Of a DNA stretch of 64,000 bases, positions 1 to 12,610 are shown piece by piece. The number at the start of each line of letters is the position of its first letter. Positions within the stretch are counted from its first letter, which is position 1. The translations under genes and the position numbers were made by a program. The stretch is from Malaya genurostris. Taxonomy: Eukaryota; Arthropoda; Insecta; Diptera; Culicidae. The stretch is taken from assembly GCF_030247185.1 (NCBI RefSeq), contig NC_080571.1, positions 86,065,025 through 86,129,024 on the forward strand, given 5' to 3'. Below the pieces are notes generated by a model that had not been told where the DNA came from, searched no databases, and saw only the letters and a program-made list of their open reading frames with translations.

Positions 1-89
1 AGTTTTAATATGAAAAGTATCTAACGGGGAAACAGATTGGAAAACTAACATGTGAACACAATGATGTAATGAAAACCGCGAAAATGTTA

Positions 90-203
90 CCGCAGAGACG
101 GGACTCGAACCCGTAGCTAACTCTCTTCATGTGTTTTCATATGCAGGGTAGTTTAATTGGTAAAACAATTTCCCCGGTTAGGAGTTAGCTACGGGTTCAA
201 TCA
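90..203. repeat. Inverted tRNA-like (SINE-derived) remnant
   Basis: Minus-strand bases about 93-119 read as a T-arm with a B-box-like core (GGGTTCGAGTCCC). Plus-strand bases about 142-203 read like the D-arm to T-arm of the same tRNA-like molecule (TAGTTTAATTGGTAAAAC, then GGAGTTAGCTACGGGTTC). The shared block GAGTTAGCTACGGGTTC therefore occurs twice in opposite orientation. No complete cloverleaf can be drawn in either orientation, so I read it as a head-to-head SINE remnant, not a tRNA gene. Confidence 0.45.
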
Positions 204-680
204 ATTGGTAAACGATATCAGAATATGATATATTTCTCCTACCTGCAGCATACAGTCATAGGTATTCCGCCATTAATACATTCAGCAAGCAATAATTTTG
301 ATATTAATTAAGCGCGTTGCTCGAAATGGATCAAATATACATGTGAAAACTCACAAAACAACTCCCTGCGCGTCAAACAATGTTTTCAACGATCTAGTAT
401 TCTTTCCTTCCACGACCAAGCACTTATGCAACTCGTTGCGCGCCAAACATCAATCGTAAATCTAGCAATCATTGGCGACTTTTTCAGTGGAAAATTCCAT
501 TGTCCATACAAAATAACTTTATTGGTTTTTCCCACTTTTCCGGTAAGTTTTCCTAATTTTTTTGATGTACGAACCCGGTGGGGGTAAAAACTGATCAAAC
601 AAAAAAAAAGCATCTCAATCCGTCCATCCGTTCTTACGTGATGCGATTACAAAGAATGATCTCTGCATTTTTATATGTAG
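204..680. other. Intergenic stretch, nothing recognised
   Basis: AT-rich DNA between the tRNA-like remnant and the TA array. The open frames crossing it have no recognisable domain, and two of them simply run on into the TA repeat. I see no promoter or RNA signal. Confidence 0.5.
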
Positions 681-2243
<1,563 letters not shown>

Positions 2244-2268
2244 TATATATATATTTATATATATAAGA
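2244..2268. repeat. (TA)n continuation
   Basis: The microsatellite resumes directly after the DD37D element, confirming that the transposon split one TA array. Confidence 0.85.
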
Positions 2269-2404
2269 GTAATTGATGCCGAAAAGTAATGTTTTGAGCA
2301 ATTTTCAAATCTAAGATAGCGACTTTCTGTGTGGTCAAGTAGAATTTGAAAATTTATGTTTTAAGTTATTCTAAGAATCTAGATGGCGATTAAATGTGGA
2401 ACAA

Positions 2405-3110
2405 TGTTTTGCTCAAGAACAGTTTCAGCAAACGTTTTTTTACAGGCTTCACCAAGTTGAATTGAATTCTGTTCAACCCAGGAGCATTATTGTTACAAGA
2501 CAAGAGTGCTACAGAAAATTCCATTATCGAAAAGGTGCTATCAATGGAACCGTTATTTAGACGAGAATCCCAAATAATGCTCTACGTAGGAACAGAATCT
2601 GAGTAAGGTTACTCTTATTGCCCAGGTTACGATTCCTCATTCGTCTAGTCGTGTTCCAAAGAGTGCTCATTGAGGTTTTTCTTGACAAACCTTCGACAAA
2701 ATGTCTCCAATAGCTGCATTTCTTGGCCCGAAGTTTGCTCTTGTGCTTGGATTCTCAAACCAAAAATTTTTAAAAATTCTGAGGAGTTCCTCCTCCTCAT
2801 TTTAAAAACGTCTTGAAAGCATTTCGTTTCGCATTTCTAGCATCGGAGCACTCTTTGTCCCACCAAGGGTTTGGAGGCCTTCTGTTGGTCGATGGACCAA
2901 GAAATCGTTTGGTTTGAGCTTTTTCTGTGGCCACGAGAGTCGAAAGAACGAGGAAATCATATTTTCCAAGCAAAGTTTTTTTTTGGATATATTATTTTGG
3001 CATTTTATCCAGTCGATATTATTTGCCAAATCATATGGCTTTTTAACTGAATCAGTAAGGCATCTTCTACTGCTAATTGAAATGATGATCGGTAAATGAT
3101 CGCTACCGTG
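2405..3110 (-). pseudogene. I-group non-LTR retrotransposon ORF2 fragment (endonuclease end to linker)
   Basis: Read on the minus strand with several frameshifts, the block starts with an endonuclease C-terminal motif of the SDHLPI type near 3090. It continues into the linker before reverse transcriptase: a PWWDKECSDA-like motif near 2850, RAKK..YWR.F near 2720, and SCNNNAPGL near 2500. These are typical of I-superfamily (I/Loner/Outcast-like) LINEs. No frame is open across it. It matches the copy at 6010-6860 almost end to end, and the reverse-transcriptase start that should follow lies instead at 3640-3965, so the element has been rearranged. Confidence 0.7.
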
Positions 3111-3174
3111 AATCAGGAAATACTTTTCAGGTGCAATCTAGCTTGGCTCAGTGATCTGTAGAAAAATTTATATA

Positions 3175-3360
3175 ATCTAACTACCAATAGATTTGAAATT
3201 TTTCAACTTGAACGCGTATTGCAACAACATTGAAGTATTTCAATAGTACACTATTAAAAAACCTGTCTGGTTTAACCCATGTCAGCATCAGCCAATCCGA
3301 ACGCGTTCTGATGAAGAGAACAAAATATCTGCTGCTGTACAACTGTATCGGTATAAAAGA
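3175..3360. repeat. Dispersed repeat pieces shared with 5.2 kb and 30.2 kb
   Basis: Bases about 3180-3240 (CTACCAATAGATTTGAAATT...) recur at 30185-30255. Bases about 3255-3350 recur in inverted orientation at 5180-5275, including the AACGCGTTCTGAT core. They belong to the same scrambled family as the R repeats. No coding content. Confidence 0.6.
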
Positions 3361-3639
3361 TGAACATACCACTTTCCCAGCGTTTTCTGAGCAATACTTG
3401 TCGAAGCGAGACATACGGGAGAGTAACATCGGAGACCTCACGCTTTTGGAATGAAGCGAGCGCCGAACAGTAGAATTGTGCCGAAGAACAGTCGCAGCCG
3501 GGCACACACCAAAAACCTACCAGTGGAAGTCGTTAGTCGTCATGGAAGCACTGCTCATTTATAACCGCTGGAAGTCCATGTTGATGGAGCTTGTCTGAAA
3601 GAACATAAATGGAAACTGAGTCAAATTCTACTTATATGT

Positions 3640-3965
3640 CTAAAAATACAGATGCCATTTGTTATTTTTGAGCGAAGGTAATTTGGATGTCAGACGAAAG
3701 TAATGCGAGGCAATCATTCGTCCCTTTATTTCTACGCAAATCAAACTGTGTATCTGACAACAAACCGTTCGTCTCGACCCAAGCGTAGAGACGTCGAAGA
3801 ATAATTGTTTCGAATAATTTTCTGATGCAGGACAACTTTGCAATGGGTCTATATGAATGCTGGGGTCTCTGGCTTTTGAATGGCGATAACTTTTACTTGT
3901 CTCCAGTCAGGTGAAACAATATTTTCTCAAGAAACTTGTTCAATAATTAAAACAAACAAGGATGG
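3640..3965 (-). pseudogene. I-group LINE reverse-transcriptase N-terminal fragment
   Basis: The minus strand translates, with stops and frameshifts, to conserved reverse-transcriptase blocks of I-superfamily LINEs: DWRQVKVIAIQKP near 3900, RPIAKLSCIRKLFE near 3830, LRRLYAWVETNGLLSDTQF near 3770 and RRNKGTNDCLALLSSDIQ near 3710. It lacks the catalytic F/YADD block and is truncated on both sides. In an intact element this piece would follow directly after the segment at 2405-3110, so the two probably come from one broken insertion. Confidence 0.7.
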
Positions 3966-4064
3966 TTTTTATCGTATCAAATAACGCTCACTAGCAACTC
4001 TTCACACGATTCAATCAGTGTCATCAAAGAGAGACGGATATCATCGCCGCAACAAAAAAAGGCG

Positions 4065-4180
4065 TGTGGGTCATGTCAGAGACATAACTGGATGTCGTGA
4101 ATACGAAAACAACTGACATGTTCCTTAACACTTCCGAATATCAATTAGTTGACCAATTGTATCAAATTCTATGTAGAATT
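4065..4180 (+). repeat. Dispersed repeat containing GTCGTGAATACGA
   Basis: The block from GTCATGTCAGAGACATAACT to the AATTAGTTGACCAAT region recurs at 30390-30490 in the same orientation and at 31720-31830 inverted. It contains the 13-mer GTCGTGAATACGA at 4094-4106, which also marks the 5' end of the Jockey-clade copies. Confidence 0.65.
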
Positions 4181-4499
4181 TGGAACGATGCATTTAAACT
4201 AAAGTACAGATTAGTTACATTTAATATTCTGAAACACAAATATTATGAAATAATCAGTATAGTTATTTATAATAAAATAATGGTGGCTCTGAAAGGAACC
4301 TTTTATGAAAGCGTTTGTGATGGAGAGTGATGAGTTGAATTCGAATTCCGATGGATGTCGCTGACTTCCGGCTGAACTGTTGTACGTGGGTGCGATACCG
4401 AAATGGCTGGTGTAGGTGTAGCGTTTACAACCGATTATAATCTTCCAATAAAGAAAACAACAATTCGCTGGGTTGATCAATGATACAATAGGTCTAATT

Positions 4500-4880
4500 T
4501 ATAGAACGAAACTATCAATATGCTATAGGGATTCGTTTCTAGCATTTAGAAGGGTGAAATTGCGTAATTCTCTACGACATTAAACTCTGGAACATTTTTC
4601 GCAAAACAAAGAAGGCTTCACTTGCTCTCGATTACTGTGAATTTCACACAGCGAAAAGTGCACAAATCTAATAAAGCTGTTCTAGATTTGCACTAAACTG
4701 AGGATATTTACCTTCGATTTACGAACAACAAATCATACTAGTTCTTTAGAAAACTGTTGAGCCATTAGAACGGCTGATTTTGTGTAATGCTCTCCACCGT
4801 TGTTTTTTCATCAATGCAAATGACTGGCAGCTGTGACGTAATCGCTCTTGTCGGAAGCGAAACTAGCTTTGCAAACGACA
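4500..4880 (+). repeat. R-family repeat, copy A
   Basis: A ~380-bp block matching copies at 15290-15720, 30500-31160 and, partly, 5030-5175. Diagnostic shared parts are ATCAATATGCTATAGGGA..., TTGCACTAAACTGA, a hairpin AGCCATTAGAACGGCT (4760-4775) and the adjacent AGTTCTTT (4740-4747). Read on the minus strand the last two look like a histone-type 3' end. No intact reading frame. Confidence 0.65.
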
Positions 4881-5029
4881 CAAAATACATCTGCTCGCAG
4901 TGGCGATAGAATCCAAACTGATCCAATTTTTGTTAGGAGCTTTCTTTTTACGTGATCTCGTTTGTAGCTTTTTCACTAATGGGCGGTCCTAACAGCTATA
5001 AAAATAGCTGCATACAGAATTTTAATGTC

Positions 5030-5290
5030 GATTGTTTCATTTCGGATTTGCATAATTTATTGAAAGAAAATATCAATATGCTGTAGGGACTCGTTTCTAG
5101 CATTTAGGAGGGTCAAATTGCGTAATTCTCTACGACATTAAACTCTTTTCGGAACATTTTTCTCGAACGATTTGTTGTACAGCAGCAGATATTTTGTTCT
5201 CTTCCTCAGAACGCGTTCTGATTGGCTGGTGTTGACATGGGTCAAATGAAACAGGGTTTTCAATAACAAACGCGCCTTATGGATTATCCC
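5030..5290 (+). repeat. R-family repeat, partial copy plus inverted 3.3-kb block
   Basis: Bases 5030-5175 repeat the start of copy A (GATTTGCATAAT..., ATGCTGTAGGGACTCGTTTC). Bases 5180-5275 are the inverted counterpart of 3255-3350. The junction indicates repeated local rearrangement of this family. Confidence 0.6.
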
Positions 5291-5439
5291 CTTTGATACT
5301 CGTTTATACCAAACATTTCAGAAAAGTTTAATTTTGAATTATTTCAGATTATGTCACATAACTGATAATTTTATCATAAAATTGTGATCATATTTCCGAT
5401 GGCGTGTAGCAAAAATTATGTTGATTCGTTAGATACAAC

Positions 5440-5530
5440 AAGAGATATTCACGATCAAAAACTTATCACTCTCTCAGAGGGTAAATTTTGAAAAGGCACC
5501 CCATAGTAAAGTAAGTCGTATTCACGACAA
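5440..5530 (-). repeat. Jockey-clade 5'-terminal sequence, isolated fragment
   Basis: AAAAGGCACCCCATAGTAAA followed by GTAAGTCGTATTCACGAC (about 5493-5528) equals, in reverse orientation, the extreme 5' end of the two Jockey-clade copies at 35 and 46 kb and the fragment at 31.7 kb. The nearby gatattcacgatc (about 5450) also matches. Only this short 5' remnant is present. Confidence 0.6.
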
Positions 5531-6009
5531 AACCGGCATGGTTCATTTAACATAGAACAGACACCAGTGCGAGAGCGAATTTCTCTCGTTGACCTGTCTG
5601 AGAATCAAAGGTTAGCACGCTGCTGTGGGAATCCTCTCTGAAGCAACAAACGGCCGCTTATTCTCGCTTCGCGGTCCGATTCTATACAGGCAGTTAATAA
5701 TTACGATAGAATCATTTTACTATTGCCGCTTATTCTAACTATGTTTTTTATAACATTTGTATAAGTTGTGTCTATGAAAATGTATGTGAATGCTCCACCC
5801 AAGGGTTTTGAAATATTGCAACCTAGTATGAGAATCATCAAGTCGAATCATCGACTCGATGCGATGCGATGCGATAATTGTCAACTTGCGATTCTCTCTT
5901 GGTAAATTCCAAACAGAAACGATTATTATCAAACTGTATTTTTTTAAATGGCCCTGAAATACTTAGAGTATTAAGTGGAGCGAAGTAATGTAGAAAAATT
6001 CTCTAACGA
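5531..6009. other. Intergenic stretch, nothing recognised
   Basis: No coding similarity and no repeat shared with the rest of the window, apart from a short (GCGAT)n run near 5860. Confidence 0.4.
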
Positions 6010-6860
6010 TTCATGCATTGAGAGGCACGATTTCTTGTAGCATCTTCTACCGGATTGAAAATGTTGTATACAATATAGATAAATATCGAGCAGCTTCTGT
6101 CAAATTTTCGGCAATCACCAACACTGTCAACAAACGTCTTTTTGTGGGATTGGGTAGATTCTTCACCAAATTGAATTTAATTCTGTCCAACCCAGGAGCG
6201 TTATTGTTACAAGACAAAAGTGCTATAGAAAATTCCATCATTGAAAAGGGGCTATCAATAAAACCATTGTTTGAAGGATGCTCCCGAATAATGCTCTACG
6301 TAGGAACAGAAACTGGTCAAACTTTCTTAGCAATGCCAAATATCCATCGGTTTGAGTGTTCCTCACACTCATTTCCTAGGTTACGACTACTCTGGTCGTG
6401 CTCCAAAGTGTGCTCATTGAAGTTTCTTTTGACAAAGATTCGACAAAGTGTCTCCAATAGCTACACTTCTTGGCCCAAAGTATGCTCCTGTCTTTGGTTT
6501 CTAAAACCAAGAATCTATCAAAATTCTGAGGAGCTTCTCCTTCCCGTTTCAGAAACGTCTTGCCAGTATTCTGTTTTGCAAGTTTAGCATACGAGCACTC
6601 TTTGTCCCACCCGGCGTTTGGAGGCCTTCTGTTAGTCGTTGACTCGGAAATCGTTTGGTTTAAGCTTTTTCTGCGGCCTACAGAATCAAAGCTAAGGGAG
6701 ATCTTTCATTGAGTCTAAGATACTTGAGATACTACTTTGGTATTTATTCCAGTCACTGCTACTGCTATTTGAGATTTTGCTTCTTGCTAAATGAGATGAC
6801 GATTGGTAAATGATCGCTAAAAATCGGAAAAATCAGGAAATAGCCTTCAGGTGCAATCTA
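6010..6860 (-). pseudogene. I-group LINE ORF2 fragment, second copy
   Basis: The minus strand repeats the fragment at 2405-3110 with similar boundaries and ~80% similarity judged by eye. The best-preserved piece (6047-6241) reads MMEFSIALLSCNNNAPGLD then IKFNLVKNLPNPTKRRLL, the conserved block just before reverse transcriptase in I-superfamily LINEs. Near 6600 the PWWDKE-like region is recognisable. Multiple frameshifts make it non-functional. Both copies end at similar places, which suggests that duplication of an already truncated fragment may explain them. Confidence 0.7.
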
Positions 6861-6924
6861 GTCGAATTGAAGTCTGGCAAGACGACAAGTGCAATGCAGT
6901 TGGACGTGTAGAACGATGTGATTG

Positions 6925-7003
6925 TAAATTCGGTTACAAGTTCGTAACCTTTTATCACGACAACGCTCGTCCGAACGTTGTGTCAGTGGCCAACAACTAT
7001 TTG
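6925..7003 (+). pseudogene. Mariner transposase scrap (HDNARP block)
   Basis: The plus strand translates to GYKFVTFYHDNARPNV followed by VSVANNYL, matching the second catalytic-aspartate block of DD34D mariner transposases (HDNARPHV...). Nothing convincing flanks it, so this is a short relic. A chance match is unlikely but not excluded. Confidence 0.5.
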
Positions 7004-9350
7004 AATATCAGTGAATGAAAAAATCAGCGCAATGAAAATTGTAGTTTGTGGGTTTTATGATGGAACTCGAAAATAAAGTTCCGCTCGACTTGCATAAGAG
7101 TTTTAACCTTAAATGCCTTAGGTATTTAGTGATCAATGGAAGCTTTATGAGATCCGTTTTCGAAGACATTTCAGACATCACGTCCTGGTACCCAACATAC
7201 CGAATAAAATGAAATCGGGCACAGATGCTCGGCCAAGACGCCACACCATGGTCCCGAAGCCAACCACCAAATCGTTCCACTACAGAACGGTGCACGTTTC
7301 GGAATGTCAGAATCGTTTGCCTCGAAAGTCTCGGCAGAAATGTTGCTGTTGCAATTATTTACGTCCGGCGTAAATTTAAAATTTACGTCAAGCATAAAAT
7401 TCAGCATTAAAGGCAATGCGTATTTTTTTTCTCGCGCGCATTCGTCCCACCGGCCACCGGCCGCCACCACCTTCACCAACATCCAACATCAGTCGGTATT
7501 TCGGTCAACTCAATAAAATGTGGCGACAAACTACAAAAATGCCGATAAATTAAGCTTCGGGAGTTTCGCCAAAAAATGCAATCAATTAAATTGATTTCTT
7601 CTCCTGCTTGAAGGGAGATGAATTGAAACAGGGAAAATGGCACAACAATCTCACCTCGTGACAAGGTTCGCTTTTCGTCGGATGACGACGAGGACGACGA
7701 CGACGTGCAATCTTCGGCGATAATTTCCTCGATCGATGTGTTTTTACAATCATTGGGTGTTTGTGGAGAACTTTTGTTTCAACAGTTGATTTCTGTTTTC
7801 CATGCTTTAGGGTCCGACTAAATAGCACCATATAGTGGCTGTGATAATAAGCTGTGAAAGAACTCAGCGGAAACGGTTGAATATGTTCAAACTTATCCAG
7901 CAAGTATACAGCAAAAATTAAATAAACCCTTGGGCAGTCATCGATTAATCTTATAAACGGAATTCAATTATTTTTTAACGAAGCGAAATCTCTATATCAT
8001 ATTTCATGTTTCGTGGCTCATTTCACGCTGATCGTGTGCCATCTTCAGCACAATTAGTTGCCCTCCGAACGGGGAATTAAATTGTGCTGCCAAATTGATT
8101 ACGGAATTAATTTCAACTAGTTGTCCAAACAGTGAATACCAATAATGCAGGATATCTTAATTAAGACACGTGTCGTAAATTATGGGTCGTAATATTTTAT
8201 CTGGTGGAGTCGCGTCAAAACAGGCAACGAAACCCAAATGAGACTACTAACATAAAATTTCAATAACAATAGCCAAAAATGGTACCGCTGGCTGCCGACG
8301 AGAAACTGCTTTCGGATGCATCGAGATCACCTGGCCGAGTGGCCGAGAGGTTGCATTCCAACCAACTGCAGCAGAAGCAAAAGCAGAAGCCGAAGCAGCG
8401 CGGTGCGTTTTGCCAGGAGGTTACTCCTCCGATAGTTTTTCGACATGTTGCTCTAGAACAGGTTCTCCGGTACGCTGGGGCAGGGGGGACTACATTCGTG
8501 TATGCAAAGTGGAAGCTTATTATAAGACAGCATTTGCCACCATTAGCCATAGGACTCGCCGATTGTTGGGCGATCGTAGGGTCTAGTCATCGTAGTTTGC
8601 TAGTGCAACAACTTTTCGGAAATTGATTTTTGCTGAAGTGAAAATGAAGACGCACTTTTTTTTTCCATTCAATAATTCAGTCAGATGACACCATGTTAAT
8701 ATCAGATTATTAACCACTTGGTGAAAATGCGGCTGTTCCAGTTTTTTAATACAAACGAATTTCGTTCACATTCCAACGTTTCGATCTTTAGTGTAGGCAG
8801 GCTTCGGGGGTTTCGGGAGGGACTCTCAGATAAAAAAATAATGTTACTGACGATTACTTTTGTACCTAATTCCCGGTGTGCCTTCTACCAGCGTCAGTAA
8901 ATATTATTTCTGTAACACATGTCTAAGATCTGCTAAATATTTATATACCACAACAATCCACAAGACTTGTGATGATGCCATATATTCTGAGATCATTTAC
9001 ATTCCTACTTTAAATAACGCCAATGCATTGCATAGAGTAGCACAACCGATTCTATTCCTATCCTGTATTCTGTAGCCGATATTGTGATTTTTCCGTCCCA
9101 TTGAGATGCCTTTCAAGGCATTGAGGCACGCTTGTCACCTCGAAACACTCATGCTGATTTCAATCTATTTTTGGGTAATCATTCTGTTCTCTGGCGTATA
9201 ATAATGGATTCAGCCAAACGTGTACTCGAAGTGGGCTTGCGTTCGTCTTTCTAGCCCTCAATAAGTATGTGCGGGATCCAGTTGCAGGATATCTTTCTCA
9301 TCTGAAGAATCTTGCTTAACTAAGGCATGCTCGCGCACTTCCTTTTTCCG
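7004..9350. other. Long intergenic region without recognised gene
   Basis: The longest open frames here (8279-8626 plus, 115 aa, Gln/Lys-rich; 7586-7903 minus, 105 aa) have no recognisable domain and I do not call them genes. Bases about 7900-8250 are rich in TAATTA/ATTAAT-type homeodomain-like sites and contain a CACGTG E-box near 8168, as enhancers often do; this is only suggestive. Bases 7430-7480 are locally GC-rich. No transposon ends were found. Confidence 0.4.
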
Positions 9351-9359
9351 GTCGTCCAG

Positions 9360-9580
9360 TACAATTTTGTGTATTATTATTATTGTTATTTATTTTGCCT
9401 CGGTTTCATCCGCCATTTCAAGTGGTTTTGACTTTGTAGGACATGCCACTGCTTGCTTTATCGGCAGTGGAGTTTTGACCATCACGTAACTACAGGATCA
9501 ATTACCCCACAATATTTCTCAAACTTTTTTATCGTTTTTGTTTCTGATTTCCGGGGGACCCACGTTTTTTAATTCCCAAT
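9360..9580 (+). repeat. Leader segment of the TAACGC satellite, copy 1
   Basis: About 220 bp from ATTATTATTGTTATTTATTT through GGAGTTTTGACCATCACGTAA to the first satellite monomers. The same leader recurs at about 10655-10900, again immediately before satellite monomers, so leader plus array is a larger duplicated unit. Confidence 0.7.
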
Positions 9581-10420
9581 AGAGTGACGCACTCAACTAC
9601 TCCAACTCTCAAAAAACTAACGCATGCAACGCTTCGTAACTCAAAAAAATTATAAGAGTAACACATGTCACATTTCGTAACGCCTGTAACTTACAAAAAA
9701 GCATCGCTTGTAACGCTTCGTATCGCCTATAATTTACTTAAAAGTAATGCACACAACGTTTCGTAACGCCTATGATTCACAAAAAAGTAACACATGTAAC
9801 GCTTCGTAACTTCTATAATTTACTAAAAAGTAACCCATGTAACGATTCGTAATGCCTACAAAAAAGTAACGCATGTAACGCATCGTAATGCCTACAAAAA
9901 AGTGACGTATGTAACACTTCATAACTCCAAAAACTTATAAAAATAACAAATGTCACATTTCGAAACGCCTGTAACTTACAAAAAAGCATCGCATGTAACG
10001 CTTCGTATCGCCTATAATTCACTAAAAAGTAACGCACACAACTCTTCGTAACGCCTATGATTCACAAAAAAGTAACACATGTAACGCTTACTAACACTTA
10101 TAACTTACTGAAAAGTAACGCTTCATAACGTCTATGATTCATATAAAAGTAACACATATAACACTTCGTAATTTCTATAATTTACTAAACAGTAACACAT
10201 GTAACACTTCGTAACGCCTATAACTTACTAAAAATTAACGCATGTAACGCTTCGTAACTCCATAAACTTATAAGAGTAACATATGTTACATTTCGTAACG
10301 CATGTAACTTACAAAAATGTAACGCATGCAACGCTTCGTAACGCCTATAACTTACAAAAGAGCTACGTATGTGACACATCGTAACAACTATGACTTCCTT
10401 AAAAGTAACCCATCGTTGCT
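9581..10420 (+). repeat. TAACGC-rich satellite, block 1
   Basis: Degenerate tandem monomers of roughly 40-50 bp built from the phrases AAAAGTAACGCATGTAACGC, TTCGTAACGCC and TATAACTTACT. The hexamer TAACGC or a one-base variant recurs every 10-20 bp. Monomer length drifts, so this is an old, unhomogenised satellite. The Leu/His-rich frames it opens are artefacts. Confidence 0.9.
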
Positions 10421-10560
10421 CGTTTAACGCAAGTGTTTAACCTGCAACCCAATTGGATTCGTTTCCCAACCCCGCACATAGGATCAGAAAGATTTTCTAA
10501 CCCGAAGAGGCGAATGACCTAAAGGTTAAAACCTCTATAATCGGAACACAAAAGAAACGT
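10421..10560 (+). mobile_element. Feilai-type SINE, 5'-truncated
   Basis: Contains a decayed B box (GGATTCGTTTCCC near 10455) and the Feilai-like body AACCCCGCACATAGGATCAG followed by GATTTTCTAACCCGAAGAGG and CGAATGACCTAAAGGTTAAA. The tRNA-related head is mostly lost. It interrupts the satellite between block 1 and the second leader. SINEs of this kind are transcribed by RNA polymerase III and moved by LINE machinery. Confidence 0.75.
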
Positions 10561-10654
10561 CCTAGTACCTTTACTCAGACGTTGAATCAGATAGGCCTCA
10601 AAAAACTTCGTAACGTATTTAGCTTCGAAAACTAAACTACTATTTTTTTGTATT

Positions 10655-10900
10655 TCATTATTTATTATTATTGTCATTTATTTCTCCCCGGTTTCATCCT
10701 CCATTATATGTGTTTTTGATTCTGTTTTGCTTTGTAGGGCCTGCGCTTGCGGGCTTTATCGGCTGAGGAGTTTTGACCATCACGTAACCTCCGAAACCTC
10801 TATCTCACGGTGAAGTCTACAGGATCAACAATCCCATAATATTTCTGAAACTTTTTTTTCGTTTCTGTTTCTGATTTTGGGAGGGGCCCGGGGTTTTTAA
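10655..10900 (+). repeat. Leader segment of the TAACGC satellite, copy 2
   Basis: Second copy of the segment at 9360-9580 (shared GAGTTTTGACCATCACGTAA, CTACAGGATCAA and GTTTCTGATTT), with an extra ~25 bp after ACGTAACC. It leads into satellite block 2. Confidence 0.7.
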
Positions 10901-11091
10901 TCCACAAAAGAGTAACACACGTAACTCCTCCAACTCTCAATAAATCTAACGCATGCAACGCTTACTAAAAAGTAACGCATCGCAACGCTTGTAACTTACA
11001 AACGAGTAACGCTTGTAACGCTTCGTAACTAATATAACTCATAAAATGTAACGCATATAATATTTTGTAACACCTATAGCTCACATACTCT
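10901..11091 (+). repeat. TAACGC-rich satellite, block 2
   Basis: About four degenerate monomers (GTAACGCTTGTAACGCTTCG and similar) ending where the A/T-rich tail of the CR1-like LINE begins at about 11092. The same satellite resumes at 12716, so the LINE plus SINE inserted into it. Confidence 0.85.
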
Positions 11092-11661
11092 CTGTTTATT
11101 TTATTTTGTTTATTTTGGGGAGCAGGGAAAAGCCCAAAGGAGATGCAATTTGGCAATCTCTCTTTCCAGCAGGCATAAAACCTCATCATTTTTGTATCAA
11201 CAGATTACAATGATCCAACAGATACAATAAGGCCTAACAATACCAATAAAGTCTAACAACTAAAACTAAACCTATAACCCTATAACTGGTTGATGACACC
11301 AAGCATTACAGGGCAGCAATAGTGTTCTTGCTTAAACGGCCAGAGAGAGAAGAGAAAAATGGAAAAATTGTAAGCGTGGGCGAACAACGGGGTTAGAATC
11401 GGCATGTAGATCTAATTAGTGATCGAAAGGATGGTAGTAGACGGAGAAAAGAAGGAAGTGCGAGCGGGTTAGTATTTGCAAGCGAATATGATTAGTTTTC
11501 AGTAGAAATACAGAAGACAAAGGAAATGAGAGGAGAAGCGAAAAGGTTAGTATCAGCAAGCGAATCTAATTAGTTTCCAACGGTGATGGGGGAAAGACCT
11601 AGTGATGGTTGAACAAAAATACAAACGGTTACAAACAAATACTGATCAAAAGTTAATCTAA

Positions 11662-12426
11662 CTAGTGACTATGAAACAACCGTTTAATCATTTTTCGAGA
11701 TAGATGAAAGTCGAAAATATTGGAGCAGCTATTGAATGTTCTGCACATACTGGAAAATGGTTTATTGTAACCATAATTTGTTCGTGCAATGGGTAAACTC
11801 AAGAAACGATGAGAGCGTAGATTACGTCGATGAATGTCCAGATTAATCAATTGCAGAAGTTCGGGACAATCGATACGTGATTGTAATAAATCAGCAACAA
11901 AAACGGCTTTGGAGACATTCCTACGAACAGATAGCAGATCTAGGTCAATAAGCTTACAACGATCTTTGTAGCTAGGAAGATTAGTTGGATCCCTCCATGG
12001 TAAGTTGCTTAAAGCGAATCTAACAAATTTACGCTGGATAGCTTCGATGCATGCAATGTCGGTTTGATAGTGAGGTGCCCAGACAACAGCTGCATGTTCT
12101 AGTGTCGAACGGACAAGAGCGCAATATAATGCCTTAGGACAGTGTACATTAGTAAAGCTCTTGGTAACACGAAAGACGAAACCCAAGAGCTTGGAGGCCT
12201 TCGAAATCGCATAATCGATGTGACTTTTGAAGTCCAGCTTGGAACCAAGAATGATACCCAAATCTTTCACGGAAGATTCACGTTTCAGTATATTGTGCGA
12301 GATGCTATAGTCGTAGGTAATCAGTGAGCGTTTACGAGTAAACGACAAAACGGAACACTTCGGGGCATTCAAAACCATTATATTATCCTGACACCAGTTT
12401 GTGAATAAGTCTAACTGTGACTGCAA
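11662..12426 (-). pseudogene. CR1-like LINE reverse transcriptase, C-terminal part
   Basis: 254 open codons, from just after the catalytic motif to the end: thumb region (CSVLSFTRKR), VKDLGIILGSKLDFKSHI (the conserved LGV..D..L.F..H block), ALVRSTLEHAAVVWAPHY, then the C-terminal DIACIEAIQRKFVRFAL and SVRRNVSKAVFVADLL. The catalytic FADDLKLF is encoded further upstream at about 12625-12655, separated by the SINE. In a full element this enzyme copies the LINE RNA at a nicked target. 5' truncation and the SINE make it inactive. Clade assignment within the CR1/Jockey group is uncertain. Confidence 0.8.
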
Positions 12427-12458
12427 ATATATAGTGTCTTCTTGACATTTAATTAAAT

Positions 12459-12610
12459 TTTTTTTGTTTCGATTATAGAGGTTTTAACCTTAAGGTCGCT
12501 CACCTCGTCGGGCCAGGAAAATTTTCTGACCGTATATGCGGGGATGGGAATCGAACCCAAGTGGTCTGCGTGAAAGGCATCGACTTACCCATCACGCTAT
12601 ATCCGTCCCC
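12459..12610 (-). mobile_element. Feilai SINE with 12-bp target duplication
   Basis: Read on the minus strand it starts GGGGACGGATATAGCGTGAT and has a good B box (GGGTTCGATTCCC near 12545), the CCCCGCATATACGG join, GAAAATTTTCCTGGCC, and an A-rich tail. It is flanked by ATTTAATTAAAT at 12447-12458 and 12612-12623. The tRNA-derived head supplies the internal polymerase III promoter. It inserted into the CR1-like LINE immediately after the FADD catalytic motif. Confidence 0.9.

Noticed and set aside
8279..8626. 115-aa Gln/Lys-rich plus-strand frame
   Set aside because: No domain; overlapped by a minus-strand frame of similar length; no splice or promoter support.
9813..10037. Repetitive Leu/His/Cys frame (RRYEALHALLFCK-like units)
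   Set aside because: A by-product of the degenerate TAACGC satellite; the unit is not kept in frame across the array.
12530..12610. tRNA gene on the minus strand
   Set aside because: It has tRNA-like A and B boxes, but the acceptor stem does not close, an A-rich tail follows, and a 12-bp target duplication marks it as a SINE.
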